Below the pieces are notes generated by a model. It did not search any database, was not told the DNA's origin, and saw only the letters and a program-made list of their open reading frames with translations. Made by a program: the position numbers and the translations under genes. 64,000 bases of DNA from contig OZ245058.1 of assembly GCA_965224595.1 (NCBI GenBank), positions 1,736,001 to 1,800,000 of the forward strand, read 5' to 3'. This DNA is from Aliivibrio_A sp016764915 (lineage in GTDB: Bacteria; Pseudomonadota; Gammaproteobacteria; Enterobacterales; Vibrionaceae). Positions 1 through 9,226 of the stretch are shown in pieces. Each line of letters opens with the position of its first letter. Position 1 is the first letter of the stretch.

Positions 1-421
1 TGAAATGAAGCTCATCATGTCAACTTCCCATCCTCTGGCTAATCGTGAGCAGATCTTGCCAGAAGATTTAAGCGATCAAACGATGATCTCATACCCAGTC
101 CCCAAACAGCGATTGGACGTGGTGAAACACTTTCTGCAACCAGCAGGCGTTGAGCCCAATAAATGGAAAAAGGCTGATAATACATTAATGTTAGTTCAAA
201 TGGTGTCAGCAGGTTTAGGGGTTGCAGCTCTTCCAAACTGGGCGATCAGTGAATTTTCACGTCAAGGATTGATAGTAAGTAAACCTTTAGGGGAAGGATT
301 ATGGCGACGACTCTTTGCAGCAGTAAGACACTCTGAGCATGACAGACGCTATTTACAAGCTTTCTTCTCAACAGCTAAAATCGAGAGTAAAAGCCATCTT
401 GATGATATCAAAATGGCTTAA
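1..421 (+). CDS. metR: MetR-like LysR-family regulator, C-terminal part (5' end outside window)
   Basis: The frame is open from the left edge and ends with TAA at 419-421, so this is the C-terminal ~140 residues of a longer protein; the first ATG at 5 is internal. The visible part is the end of a LysR substrate-binding domain. The stretch VSAGLGVAALPNW, followed by SRQGLIVSKPLGEGLWRRLF and AAVR, closely matches what I remember of the end of MetR, the homocysteine-responsive activator of metE and other methionine genes. The DNA-binding domain is not in the window, so the metR assignment rests on this tail alone. Confidence 0.75.
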   Translation, partial: EMKLIMSTSHPLANREQILPEDLSDQTMISYPVPKQRLDVVKHFLQPAGVEPNKWKKADNTLMLVQMVSAGLGVAALPNWAISEFSRQGLIVSKPLGEGLWRRLFAAVRHSEHDRRYLQAFFSTAKIESKSHLDDIKMA

Positions 422-429
422 TATTCAAT

Positions 430-630
430 TTACCGAGTGTACGACTTAAACTGATTGGTTAATGGATCATAGTGATAACCCAATGTATCAAGTTTTCCAA
501 TCACCCCCTCCATATCCATCTCATACGTGCTGATCAAGTCATCAAAGCTGTCACACTCTAGCCGCAGTTTTTCGTTTACAATACCCAATAAAATTGAGCT
601 GTTCATTTTTGAAGCATTGGTTAAATCCAT
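430..630 (-). CDS. DUF4250-like small protein
   Basis: A 66-residue protein whose sequence (SKMNSSILLGIVNEKLRLEC, then a region with GVIGKLDTLGYHYDP) fits the small DUF4250 family, which has no known function. I choose the ATG at 630, because an AGGGAG ribosome-binding site lies 6 nt upstream; the GTG at 633 is too close to it. It is convergent with the metR-like gene, with only 8 nt between the stop codons. It is short, soluble-looking and has no signal peptide. I cannot infer a role. Confidence 0.65.
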   Translation of the reverse strand: MDLTNASKMNSSILLGIVNEKLRLECDSFDDLISTYEMDMEGVIGKLDTLGYHYDPLTNQFKSYTR

Positions 631-715
631 CACTCACTCCCTCTGAATGCGCCTACTATCAGTCTAGTAGAAGATAGTAAAATAGAAAGCGTATTGGTGC
701 GGGTTTGCAACGATC

Positions 716-1408
716 CTACAACAAAATTGTTTGCAATGTTAAGGAGCTTGATAACAGTATTAAAGAGAGTGAAATTTGCACTTTACTCACTGTTTGCACA
801 CGAATTAAGTGCCATACCCAGCCAACAACACCCATCACCAACAGCACAAAACTGCTCAATAATAGCGGTGTTATCTGTTGCAGTAACGACGCTTCAAGTG
901 CACTGATTGGAATCAACGTCGTCATGATCAATAGCATGACTGCGACGGTACCAACCACCGGCAATATTTTATGGAAAGCTTGCAGTCGGCTTCTGGCTTG
1001 AAGCAAAAACAAATGTGCCAGGCTTGAGCCCAGTATCACTACTAGTAATAAGATAAATAGCAGAGAAAAAAGAGTGAATTTCTGGGTAATCAACCATCCT
1101 AAACTTATCAACGCAGCCACATTGGACAAATTAAGCAGGATAATTGGCCCTTTATCACGCGTTTTACTGATTTTTACTTTCACAGTAAAAGCGGTAAGAA
1201 AAATTAACGGCAACAAAACAATGGGAGCCAACCATGTTAATAGCGCCCAGCCTATGATAATAACAGGTAATATTTTATGAACTCGTCCCCTTTGTCCTGG
1301 GCAAATATCTCCTTTTTGCAATACCAATGAGAGGATGAGCTGGGCACCCAGTAAAGCAGGTATTAAAATAGTGTGTGCGTGAGCAACCAAAGTGTCAAAG
1401 TACGGCAT
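716..1408 (-). CDS. Multi-pass membrane protein of unknown function
   Basis: A 230-residue, very hydrophobic protein with about seven or eight likely membrane segments and no extended soluble domain. Short charged loops (KVKISKTRDKG, LLQARSRLQAFHK, HLIRVQTVSK) separate the hydrophobic stretches. I recognise no transporter or enzyme motif. It starts with ATG at 1408 and lies on the same strand as the downstream-coordinate MFS gene but 60 nt away, so cotranscription is possible. Function unknown. Confidence 0.6.
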   Translation of the reverse strand: MPYFDTLVAHAHTILIPALLGAQLILSLVLQKGDICPGQRGRVHKILPVIIIGWALLTWLAPIVLLPLIFLTAFTVKVKISKTRDKGPIILLNLSNVAALISLGWLITQKFTLFSLLFILLLVVILGSSLAHLFLLQARSRLQAFHKILPVVGTVAVMLLIMTTLIPISALEASLLQQITPLLLSSFVLLVMGVVGWVWHLIRVQTVSKVQISLSLILLSSSLTLQTILL

Positions 1409-1468
1409 AGTTGAGTCCTAAATAGTGAGCCGCAAGTATAAAGGGCATCAATAGTGGACTCAAATCCT

Positions 1469-2671
1469 TTATATAAGCTCTATTTTTTGTGAGCTCGGTG
1501 TTTCAGGTTGCATCAAAGAGTAAATCGAAACTAACATGGCAATAATAAGCAATGAAGCACCAATCATCACCCCTAGCCATTGAAAATATTGCCAACAAAA
1601 AATTAGGTAAAAACCCCCTAAACTGCCGCCAACGTAGTAGTGAACCAAATAGAGTGAAGTCGCGGATGCTTTGGCTTGTTTTGCATTTCGTCCGATCCAA
1701 CCGTAAGCGATCGAGTGAGTAAAAAATGCCCCGGTACTTATCAAACACAGACCAATCACCACGGCGGGTATTGAATCAAACCACGCCACTAACAGACCAC
1801 TCGACAGGATAACAGTTCCAAGCACCATGCCAGATTCAGCACCAAAACGGCGAATCCACTTACCACTGAGTGAAGAACTTACTGTTCCCGTTAAATAACA
1901 GATAAAAATCATCGAGGTAATACTCACTGGTAATGAAAATGGCGCTTCGACCAAACGAAATCCCATCACTGAGTACAAATTGACAAACAGTGCGAAATTT
2001 AGACCACCGATTAGCATCACTGAACGCAAGTTTCTATTTCTAAGGTGTAAAAGTGCACTTCTAATATGCGCAGTCACTGAGATCTTTTTAGCGCTAAAAT
2101 GTTGCTGCTCAGGAAGTGCTGTAATCACGTAAGCGCCAAGACAAATACTAAAAACGCCAAATAACAGTTGAGTCTCCATCAAACCATAATGTTCCGTTAG
2201 TAGCCCTCCCATCACTCTTCCCGCAATACCTCCTAGTGAATTTGCACTAATATAGACACCGATAGCGACACTGAACGCTGCAGCGGTAAGTTCTTCAGCC
2301 ATATACGCCACGGCGACCGCGACAAAACCTGCCAACGCAATGCCCATCGCTACTCTCAATAACACCAACAGTAAAAAGTCATCCACAACACTACCCAAGC
2401 CACCTAAAATAGGGATTAATGACAGACTGATGCTAATCACAATTTTTCGACCTATCATTTCAGACAAAATGGCCCAAGGTACCAACGAGAATGCCATACT
2501 GAATGTACTGGCCGCCAACACCCAATTTACTTGAAGAATTGAGACTTGATAGTGTTCAGCTAATACAGGCAACAAGGGCTGAAAAAGGTATAGATTACAA
2601 AACACCATAAAAGAGCCAAGTGCTAATGCCGTTGTCACTTGTCGATATTGTTTGGTGCCTGCACTTATCAT
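1469..2671 (-). CDS. MFS transporter, YnfM-like exporter
   Basis: A 400-residue major facilitator superfamily protein with about 12 hydrophobic segments and the loop 2-3 signature as WAILSEMIGRKIVI. Such proteins export drugs, sugars or metabolites by proton antiport; the substrate cannot be read from the sequence. It is divergently transcribed from a LysR regulator across a 131-nt gap that contains a palindromic operator candidate. This is the classical arrangement for a LysR protein controlling a neighbouring exporter, and it recalls the ynfL/ynfM pair of E. coli. Confidence 0.8.
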   Translation of the reverse strand: MISAGTKQYRQVTTALALGSFMVFCNLYLFQPLLPVLAEHYQVSILQVNWVLAASTFSMAFSLVPWAILSEMIGRKIVISISLSLIPILGGLGSVVDDFLLLVLLRVAMGIALAGFVAVAVAYMAEELTAAAFSVAIGVYISANSLGGIAGRVMGGLLTEHYGLMETQLLFGVFSICLGAYVITALPEQQHFSAKKISVTAHIRSALLHLRNRNLRSVMLIGGLNFALFVNLYSVMGFRLVEAPFSLPVSITSMIFICYLTGTVSSSLSGKWIRRFGAESGMVLGTVILSSGLLVAWFDSIPAVVIGLCLISTGAFFTHSIAYGWIGRNAKQAKASATSLYLVHYYVGGSLGGFYLIFCWQYFQWLGVMIGASLLIIAMLVSIYSLMQPETPSSQKIELI

Positions 2672-2761
2672 TACTAACCTCTAAAATAGTGAGTGAATCA
2701 TTATTTAACCTTGATCACATTTCAAGCTTACCAATAACACCTAAATAAGAAAAATATATTA

Positions 2762-2782
2762 AATTTATGATAATGATAAATT
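2762..2782. promoter_or_regulatory. Palindromic operator candidate between MFS and LysR genes
   Basis: A perfect 7-bp inverted repeat, AATTTAT-GATAATG-ATAAATT, has a 7-nt centre and contains the T-N11-A pattern of LysR binding sites. It lies 20 nt upstream of the lysR start in the divergent intergenic region, where an autoregulatory LysR site is expected. The inner TGATAATGATAAATT also resembles a half-good Fur box, so an iron input cannot be excluded. Confidence 0.45.
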
Positions 2783-2802
2783 ATTTTTATAGTTGAGAGT
2801 GT

Positions 2803-3690
2803 ATGAACCTGCGCCACCTTACTTACTTTGTCACCGCAGCCACTACAGGTAACATTACCCGCGCCGCTGAACAACTCTCCATTGCGCAACCCGCATTAAG
2901 CATGGCGATCAAAAAGCTAGAACAGGAACTCGATCTTGAGCTTTTTGAACGCATTGATAAAAGAATTTTCCTCACATCTGAAGGAGAAGTCTTCTTGCAA
3001 CATTGCAAATTGATTCTTCAACAAGTAGAAGATGCTCAAATCGCTACTGCAGAGTTGAAAGGGTTAAAAAAAGGCACCGTCACCATCGGTATTCCCAGTA
3101 TGTTGGGTTCTTACTTCTTTCCTAAAATACTAATGAGTTTCAAACGTCGCTACCCAGAAATAAAACTGATCGTGATTGAAGCAGGGACTCAATCGATTCG
3201 GGATATGTTGGTTAAAGGCGATCTTGATATTGGCGTGATCATTAATGATAATGTTCCAGATCAACTGCACATTGAACCTTTGATCACCGCTAAAATGGTC
3301 GCCGTCACTTCAATTGATCATCCGCTTGCAACGTTAACCTCAATTACCTTCAAGCAGTTTTTGTCGCATGAGTTAATCATGTTTCGAAAAGGCTATTTTA
3401 ATCGAGAGTTCATCGACAACATTTCGCAAAAGAGTAACATTTCACCTAACATTTCCTTTGAAACTAACCTGTTGCCATTAATACTCAATATTGTTCGAAC
3501 AGGTAGCGCCATAACCTCTCTGTTAGAGATCGTGACCAAAGAAGAGCCACAACTTGCTGCGATACCATTTAAACCCACTGTCGCGTTAGATGTTGTAATG
3601 GCTCGAAGAAAGAATGGCTACCTCTCTATCGCCGAGAAAGCCTTTTATCAGCATGTGAAACAAGAGACCGATTGCCATCAGGTTTTATGA
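2803..3690 (+). CDS. LysR-family transcriptional regulator
   Basis: A 295-residue LysR-type regulator. Residues 1-60 form the winged helix-turn-helix (ITRAAEQLSIAQPALSMAIK, then LEQELDLELFER). Residues from about 90 (KKGTVTIGIPSML) form the periplasmic-binding-protein-like effector domain. It is divergent from the MFS exporter and codirectional with dcuC 285 nt downstream, so either could be its target. The effector is unknown. Confidence 0.85.
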   Translation: MNLRHLTYFVTAATTGNITRAAEQLSIAQPALSMAIKKLEQELDLELFERIDKRIFLTSEGEVFLQHCKLILQQVEDAQIATAELKGLKKGTVTIGIPSMLGSYFFPKILMSFKRRYPEIKLIVIEAGTQSIRDMLVKGDLDIGVIINDNVPDQLHIEPLITAKMVAVTSIDHPLATLTSITFKQFLSHELIMFRKGYFNREFIDNISQKSNISPNISFETNLLPLILNIVRTGSAITSLLEIVTKEEPQLAAIPFKPTVALDVVMARRKNGYLSIAEKAFYQHVKQETDCHQVL

Positions 3691-3824
3691 TGACACTTAT
3701 ATAATGCAACATTTCTCACTCATCTAACTTACCTGAAAACTACGGGTAAAAATCACGAAATAAACAAGCAATTAACATATCAATTTTCTCCTTGTCTTAG
3801 ATCACGACTCTCATAGGTATTTCT

Positions 3825-3853
3825 CAACTTCTATAAATATTTATGTAGAGTTG
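3825..3853. promoter_or_regulatory. Imperfect palindrome upstream of dcuC
   Basis: CAACT and AGTTG arms flank a perfect 12-bp palindrome ATAAATATTTAT, about 120 nt before the dcuC start. It could be a LysR-type or other dimeric regulator site. A separate direct repeat, GTTGGTATC, occurs at 3879-3887 and 3928-3936, closer to the gene. No -10/-35 pair stands out. Confidence 0.3.
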
Positions 3854-3975
3854 GGCCGTGATATTTGTGAGTAAATATGTTGGTATCTAGCCCTTTGAAC
3901 TCTCCGTTTTAGTGAGTATTTAAAGGAGTTGGTATCAACGAATATTTTATTTTTTATTTTATAAAGGAAGACTCT

Positions 3976-5342
3976 ATGTTGGAGTTAATGATCGGTCTAA
4001 TCGTCACTATTGCGGTTGGTTATTTTATTGTAAAAGGGTACAAACCCGCAGGTGTTTTATTGACTGCTGGTTTAGTTTTATTAATTACAACGGGCCTTAT
4101 CGGTCATACTGTATTGCCAGCCAAGGTCGCTTCAACTGGTAACGTTTTGACGGATTCACTGGAATTTGTTAAATATATGCTGAAACACCGTGGCGGCGGC
4201 TTAGGTATGCAAATTATGTTGTTGTGTGGCTTCGCTTCTTACATGACACATATCGGAGCTAATAATGTAGTAGTAAAACAATTTTCTAAACCTCTTGCCT
4301 TCATTAAATCTCCATATGTATTACTTGTTGCCGCTTATATTGTTGCGTGCCTAATGTCTCTTGCAGTGAGCTCTGCAACCGGCCTTGGTGTACTCTTAAT
4401 GGCAACCTTATTCCCAATGATGACGGCAATGGGTATATCTCGCCCAGCAGCCGTTGCAGTGTGTGCGTCTCCGGCCGCTATCATTCTGTCTCCAACCTCT
4501 GGTGATGTTGTTGTTGCTGCGGAAAAAGCAGGCATGCCATTGGATGTTTTTGCCATTCAAACGGTTCTTCCTGTTTCTATCTGCGCAATCATCGTCATGT
4601 CAGCTGCCGCGTATTTCTGGAACATATATCTGGATAAAAAAGAGAACACACCAATGGAGAAAGTTGACATCTCCGAAATGGTGGTTACGGCTCCTGCATA
4701 TTATGCAATCTTGCCTTTCCTACCAATCGTGGGTGTATTCCTTTTCAATGGTAAAGTGATTCCTGGATTGTCTTTGGATATCTATACCATCGTTGTTGGC
4801 TCAATTTTCGTAGGTGCTTTGGTTAACCTGGCGACGAATAGCTTTAAAGGAAAAGAGACGTTAGAAGATCTTGAATCTTGTTATGCGGGTATGGCGGATG
4901 CGTTTAAAGGCGTCGTCATGTTGTTAGTTGCAGCAGGTGTGTTTGCTCAAGGCCTAATGTCTATTGGTGCTATTGATAACCTAATCGGTCTTGCAGAAGC
5001 TGCAGGCGCTGGTGGTGTCGCACTGATGCTTCTATTGACGCTATTAACCGTTGCTGCTGCTGTCGCGACAGGTTCTGGTAACGCACCTTTCTATGCATTT
5101 GTTGAGCTTGCTCCACAACTTGCTGACAAAATGGGTCTTAACCCTGCGTTCCTTATCATACCAATGTTACAAGCGTCTAACCTAGGTCGTACAATCTCTC
5201 AGTTTCTGGCGTTATTGTTGCGACATCAGGTATGGCTAAAATCAGCCCATTCGAAGTAGTTAAGCGTACATCAGTACCGGTACTCTTTGGTTTGATTACC
5301 GTTATCATTGGTACATTTGTGCTAGTCCCTATGTACGCATAG
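3976..5342 (+). pseudogene. dcuC: Anaerobic C4-dicarboxylate transporter DcuC, frameshifted near the 3' end
   Basis: DcuC takes up or exchanges fumarate and succinate, mainly in anaerobic growth. The first 408 codons give a normal DcuC (MIMLLCGF-like region LGMQIMLLCGFASYMTHIGA, then SSATGLGVLLMATLFP and VATGSGNAPFYAF). After NLGRTIS at 5197-5199 the frame is wrong and stops early at 5257-5259. Shifting by one base restores PVSG-like sequence VSGVIVATSGMAKISPFEVV and ends at TAG 5340-5342, giving about 455 residues, the usual family length. One base, probably a C at about 5200, is missing. This is a real mutation or a sequencing error; the rest is undamaged. An AAGGA ribosome-binding site precedes the ATG. 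Confidence 0.85.
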
Positions 5343-5370
5343 ATTTATCGTTCGACACAAAATAGTTAGA

Positions 5371-5400
5371 AAAGAGAGCCTTATTGGCTCTCTTTTTTTT
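5371..5400 (+). terminator. Rho-independent terminator after dcuC
   Basis: Stem AAAGAGAGCC / GGCTCTCTTT with loop TTATT runs straight into eight T residues, about 30 nt after the restored dcuC stop codon. Confidence 0.85.
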
Positions 5401-5561
5401 ATTATTGATCACAACCCTGACACAGGAGCCATATTTAAAAGTGCAAATTAAACCGTTTAAAACTCAACCAACCAAACATTATAAACTCTGCTATAATTCG
5501 CCAGTTAATTTCCGGTTAGTATAAATACCACTGCATTATCAATTAAAGGTTACGTCACTTC

Positions 5562-7832
5562 ATGATCCCACTACCAAAAACAGAGCTGTTCGAATACCCC
5601 AAGTACTGGGCTGAATGCTACGGCACTGTTCCATTTTTCCCTATGTCACGAAAAGAAATGGACGTTTTAGGCTGGGACAGCTGCGATATCATTTTAGTCA
5701 CTGGTGATGCGTACGTTGATCATCCATCTTTTGGCATGGCTATTATTGGTCGAATGCTTGAAGCTCAAGGCTTTAGGGTTGGTATCATTGCACAACCAGA
5801 TTGGCATTCGAAAGATGACTTTATGGCATTGGGTCAGCCAAATCTATTTTTCGGTGTGACTGCTGGTAACATGGATTCAATGATAAACCGTTATACGGCT
5901 GAACGTCGGATGCGACATGACGATGCGTACACACCAAACAATGAAGGTGGAAAGCGTCCCGATAGAGCTGTCACTGTTTATACTCAACGATGTAAAGAAG
6001 CTTTTAAAGAAGTTCCCGTTGTTATTGGGGGGATTGAAGCCAGTTTACGCCGTATCGCTCATTATGACTATTGGTCGGACAAAGTGCGCCGCTGTGTATT
6101 ATTTGACTCTAAGGCTGACATTCTAATTTACGGTAATGCCGAGCGCCCATTGGTCGAAGTTGCTCATCGTATCGCTCAGGGCGAAGATGTAAAAAACATT
6201 ACCGATATCCGTGGCACTGCATTTGCTGTCAAAACAGCATTACCTGGATGGCGTGGCATTGATTCTCGTAACCTTGATAAGCCTGGGAAAATTGATTCGA
6301 TCCCTAGCCCTTATCAAGATCTGACACCAACAAATTGTGAGAAACCTGATGAAGTAACAACGTCAGGGGCAACTATAGTCACTCAATCCTCAAATAGTAG
6401 CTCTACAGACGTAACTAAAGAAGCTTTACCCATCGAGATTAGTGAATACCACAATAAACCCTGGGATAAAAAGCTAAAGCCCTGGGAGATGACTTATATT
6501 AAACTGCCATCCTACGAACAAGTAAGTAATAACAAAATGTTATATGCTCATGCCTCTCGTATCTTTCACCAAGAAGTGAACCCTGCAAGTGCACGAGCAC
6601 TCGTGCAAACCCATGGTACTCGGATGATTTGGTTAAACCCTCCAGCGTTACCACTATCAGAGGCGGAAATGGATGGTGTGTTTGCACTACCATATGCTCG
6701 AATTCCTCATCCAAGCTACGGTGATGCGAAAATCCCAGCTTATGACATGATCAAAACATCAATCAATATTATGAGGGGCTGTTTTGGAGGTTGTTCATTT
6801 TGCAGTATCACAGAACATGAAGGAAGAATAATTCAATCACGCTCTGAACAATCAATCCTTGATGAAATCGAAGACATTCGTGACAAAGTACCCGGGTTTA
6901 CGGGCATTATCTCAGATCTTGGTGGTCCTACTGCCAATATGTATCAGCTACGTTGCAAAAGCCCGAAAGCTGAAGCAACTTGTCGTCGCCCAAGCTGCGT
7001 TTGGCCTACAATTTGTGGACATATGGATACTGACCACAAACCGACCATCGATCTGTATCGTAGCGCACGTAAAATAAAAGGCATTAAGAAAATTTTGATC
7101 GCTTCAGGTGTACGTTATGATCTAGCGATCAAAGATCCAGAATATGTAAAAGAGTTGGCGACTCATCATGTCGGTGGTTACTTAAAAATCGCTCCTGAAC
7201 ATACCGAAGAAGCACCTTTAGCCAAAATGATGAAACCTGGAATGGGCTCATACAACGAGTTCAAGAAAATGTTTGACCATTACTCGAAGCTTGCCGGTAA
7301 GAAACAGTTTTTGATTCCGTACTTTATATCTGCTCATCCAGGTACGACGGATATGGATATGGTTAATTTAGCACTGTGGTTAAAGAAGAATAACTTTAAG
7401 TTAGACCAAGTCCAAAACTTCTATCCGTCTCCTTTGGCGAACGCGACGGCAATTTACCACACTGAGATAGATTCGTTAAATAAAATTCGCAAAGACAGTG
7501 AGGCTGTACCAGTACCAAAAGGAACGATCAAAAGACGCTTGCATAAAGCGATTTTACGTTACCATGACCAAAATAACTGGGGCCTTATTCGAGAGGCTCT
7601 TGGTAAAATGGGATTGGCTAAGAAACTTATTGGCAGTGGCCCTGAATGCCTTGTACCTCACGAAACCCGTGGTGAGAAGAGCGTTCTAAACCGCAAAGGT
7701 AAGAATAACTCTAATGGAAATAAGACTTCATATAGTCAGAAACGAGGCGACAAAATCAAGCATGGTAAGAGTAACCCAGGCTTAACCCGTTTTAGTAACA
7801 ATCAGTTCAAAAAACGCAAGACGTCCGACTAA
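5562..7832 (+). CDS. ygiQ: YgiQ family radical SAM protein
   Basis: A 756-residue member of the UPF0313/YgiQ family. The N-terminal part (about 1-370) is cobalamin-binding-like and contains GDAYVDHPSFG, and VVIGGIEASLRR near residue 155. The radical SAM cluster motif is CFGGCSFC, with Cys407, Cys411 and Cys414. The C-terminal ~80 residues are very basic (KRRLHKAIL, KNNSNGNKTSYSQKRG), suggesting an RNA-binding or disordered tail. The substrate of YgiQ is unknown. The gene stands alone between terminators. Confidence 0.92.
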   Translation: MIPLPKTELFEYPKYWAECYGTVPFFPMSRKEMDVLGWDSCDIILVTGDAYVDHPSFGMAIIGRMLEAQGFRVGIIAQPDWHSKDDFMALGQPNLFFGVTAGNMDSMINRYTAERRMRHDDAYTPNNEGGKRPDRAVTVYTQRCKEAFKEVPVVIGGIEASLRRIAHYDYWSDKVRRCVLFDSKADILIYGNAERPLVEVAHRIAQGEDVKNITDIRGTAFAVKTALPGWRGIDSRNLDKPGKIDSIPSPYQDLTPTNCEKPDEVTTSGATIVTQSSNSSSTDVTKEALPIEISEYHNKPWDKKLKPWEMTYIKLPSYEQVSNNKMLYAHASRIFHQEVNPASARALVQTHGTRMIWLNPPALPLSEAEMDGVFALPYARIPHPSYGDAKIPAYDMIKTSINIMRGCFGGCSFCSITEHEGRIIQSRSEQSILDEIEDIRDKVPGFTGIISDLGGPTANMYQLRCKSPKAEATCRRPSCVWPTICGHMDTDHKPTIDLYRSARKIKGIKKILIASGVRYDLAIKDPEYVKELATHHVGGYLKIAPEHTEEAPLAKMMKPGMGSYNEFKKMFDHYSKLAGKKQFLIPYFISAHPGTTDMDMVNLALWLKKNNFKLDQVQNFYPSPLANATAIYHTEIDSLNKIRKDSEAVPVPKGTIKRRLHKAILRYHDQNNWGLIREALGKMGLAKKLIGSGPECLVPHETRGEKSVLNRKGKNNSNGNKTSYSQKRGDKIKHGKSNPGLTRFSNNQFKKRKTSD

Positions 7833-7864
7833 CTGTAAAGACCTTCTATTAAGCTTTCAAACAA

Positions 7865-7889
7865 AGAGCACGGAACACATCTGTGCTCT
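7865..7889 (+). terminator. Hairpin after ygiQ
   Basis: A 7-bp stem AGAGCAC / GTGCTCT follows the ygiQ stop by about 30 nt. The T-tract is poor, so it may act together with the stronger hairpin 35 nt downstream. Confidence 0.4.
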
Positions 7890-7924
7890 AATTTCTTGCA
7901 ATCTGAGGTCAACCCCGTCGACCC

Positions 7925-7951
7925 TGCCCCTACCATGCGGGGCTTTTTTAT
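7925..7951 (+). terminator. Rho-independent terminator
   Basis: Stem GCCCC / GGGGC with loop TACCATGC, followed by TTTTTTAT. It lies between ygiQ and the DMT transporter gene. Confidence 0.7.
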
Positions 7952-8020
7952 GAGCAAATCTTAACCAGTTACGATAAGCTAATAAGCCAACGTATGACTT
8001 AAAATGGATGTTAATCAACT

Positions 8021-8893
8021 ATGTGGATCTTCTTTACTTTTTTAGCGGCATCAATGCAAGCGTGGCGAAATGCATTTCAAAGCCAATTAAGCAAAGAGGT
8101 GAATGTCGCAGGTGTTACCTTGGCCCGTTTTTTATGGGCAAGTCCCATCGCAGCAGCTTATCTGTACTTACTCTATCTGTGGCACCCCGTCGAAATGCCA
8201 ACGATAACTCAATCTTTTGTGCTTTTTGTCCTCGGTGCATCGGCCATGCAAATTATCGCCACCGCCCTGATGGTTCAGCTGTTTAAGCTAAAAAACTTTG
8301 CGGTTGGTGCTGGCCTTGCGAAAAGTGAAGCGTTAGTCGCCGCTATTTTAGGGGTGATGTTTTTTGGCACACAATTGTCACTGCTTGGTTGGTTGGGCGT
8401 GTTAATTGGCGGTATTGCCGTCTTTATGATGAGCAGCAAGCAAGGGTTTAGAGGGCTATCTCCTCAAACAATACTACTAGGTCTCGCTTGCGGTACCGCT
8501 TTTGCTTTAACATCACTGTGGGTTCGTGAAGCCAGCTTACAACTAACTCTCCCTTTCCAACACCGCGCCGCTTGGGTACTGTTATTGGTGATTTCGATTC
8601 AAACCACGGTTTTACTTAGTTACTTGATGCTAAGAGATCGTTCTGCATTAAAAGCTCTGTTTGAACGACCTAAATTAACACTACTCACCAGTACCACCAG
8701 CTGTTTAGGCTCGATTGGCTGGTTTAGCGCCATGTCACTGCAAGCCGTTCCCTATGTAAAAACCTTGGGTCAAGTGGAAATATTTTTCACTCTACTTGTC
8801 GCTACATTTTGGTTAAAAGATAAAGTAAAAATAAAAGATATGTTAGGGCTAATACTGATCGCAATTGCTGCGATCATGGTGATGTGGAACTAA
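8021..8893 (+). CDS. DMT/EamA-family permease
   Basis: A 290-residue membrane protein with about ten hydrophobic segments arranged as two EamA-like halves (first half ending near GGIAVFMMSSKQG, second near LKDKVKIKDMLGLIL). Drug/metabolite transporters of this type usually export amino acids or other small metabolites; the substrate is unknown. The ribosome-binding site before the ATG is weak. Its last 45 nt overlap the end of the convergent VanZ-like gene. Confidence 0.8.
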   Translation: MWIFFTFLAASMQAWRNAFQSQLSKEVNVAGVTLARFLWASPIAAAYLYLLYLWHPVEMPTITQSFVLFVLGASAMQIIATALMVQLFKLKNFAVGAGLAKSEALVAAILGVMFFGTQLSLLGWLGVLIGGIAVFMMSSKQGFRGLSPQTILLGLACGTAFALTSLWVREASLQLTLPFQHRAAWVLLLVISIQTTVLLSYLMLRDRSALKALFERPKLTLLTSTTSCLGSIGWFSAMSLQAVPYVKTLGQVEIFFTLLVATFWLKDKVKIKDMLGLILIAIAAIMVMWN

Positions 8894-9226
8894 AAATAAA
8901 ACAAAACGTGCTGTTATCCAACCAAACAGCAATCCGCCACTATTGGCGGCTAAATCTAACCATTCGCCATAACGATTGACATACGGTTGCAGCAGCTCAA
9001 TACCACCGCTGTAACTGATTAATAGCAATACAATCCACCATAAGTGCTTTGGTTTACCTATCGTGATCGGAAACATCAATGCGCCATAAGCAATAAAATG
9101 GTGCATTTTGTCACTGCCCGGAACCTTTACCGGTAACTCAGCTAAAGGCAACAATGACAACACGGTGATGACCATTAACAAAACAAATGATAAAAAAATC
9201 CAATATTTAGCGATTATTTTAATCAT
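8849..9226 (-). CDS. VanZ-like family membrane protein
   Basis: A 125-residue protein with four predicted membrane segments and the VanZ-like pattern PGSDKMHHFIAYGALMFP, then a GIELLQPYVNRYGEWLDLAA segment followed by NSGG. The family is named after a teicoplanin-resistance protein, but chromosomal members like this have no established function. Its ATG overlaps the stop codon of the upstream Nudix gene (ATGA), so the two are translationally coupled. Its 3' end overlaps the DMT gene on the other strand. Confidence 0.8.
   Translation of the reverse strand: MIKIIAKYWIFLSFVLLMVITVLSLLPLAELPVKVPGSDKMHHFIAYGALMFPITIGKPKHLWWIVLLLISYSGGIELLQPYVNRYGEWLDLAANSGGLLFGWITARFVLFLVPHHHDRSNCDQY

Noticed and set aside
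705..1001. Open frame of 98 codons antisense to the unknown membrane protein
   Set aside because: No family match, no ribosome-binding site, and it lies wholly within the better-supported minus-strand gene.
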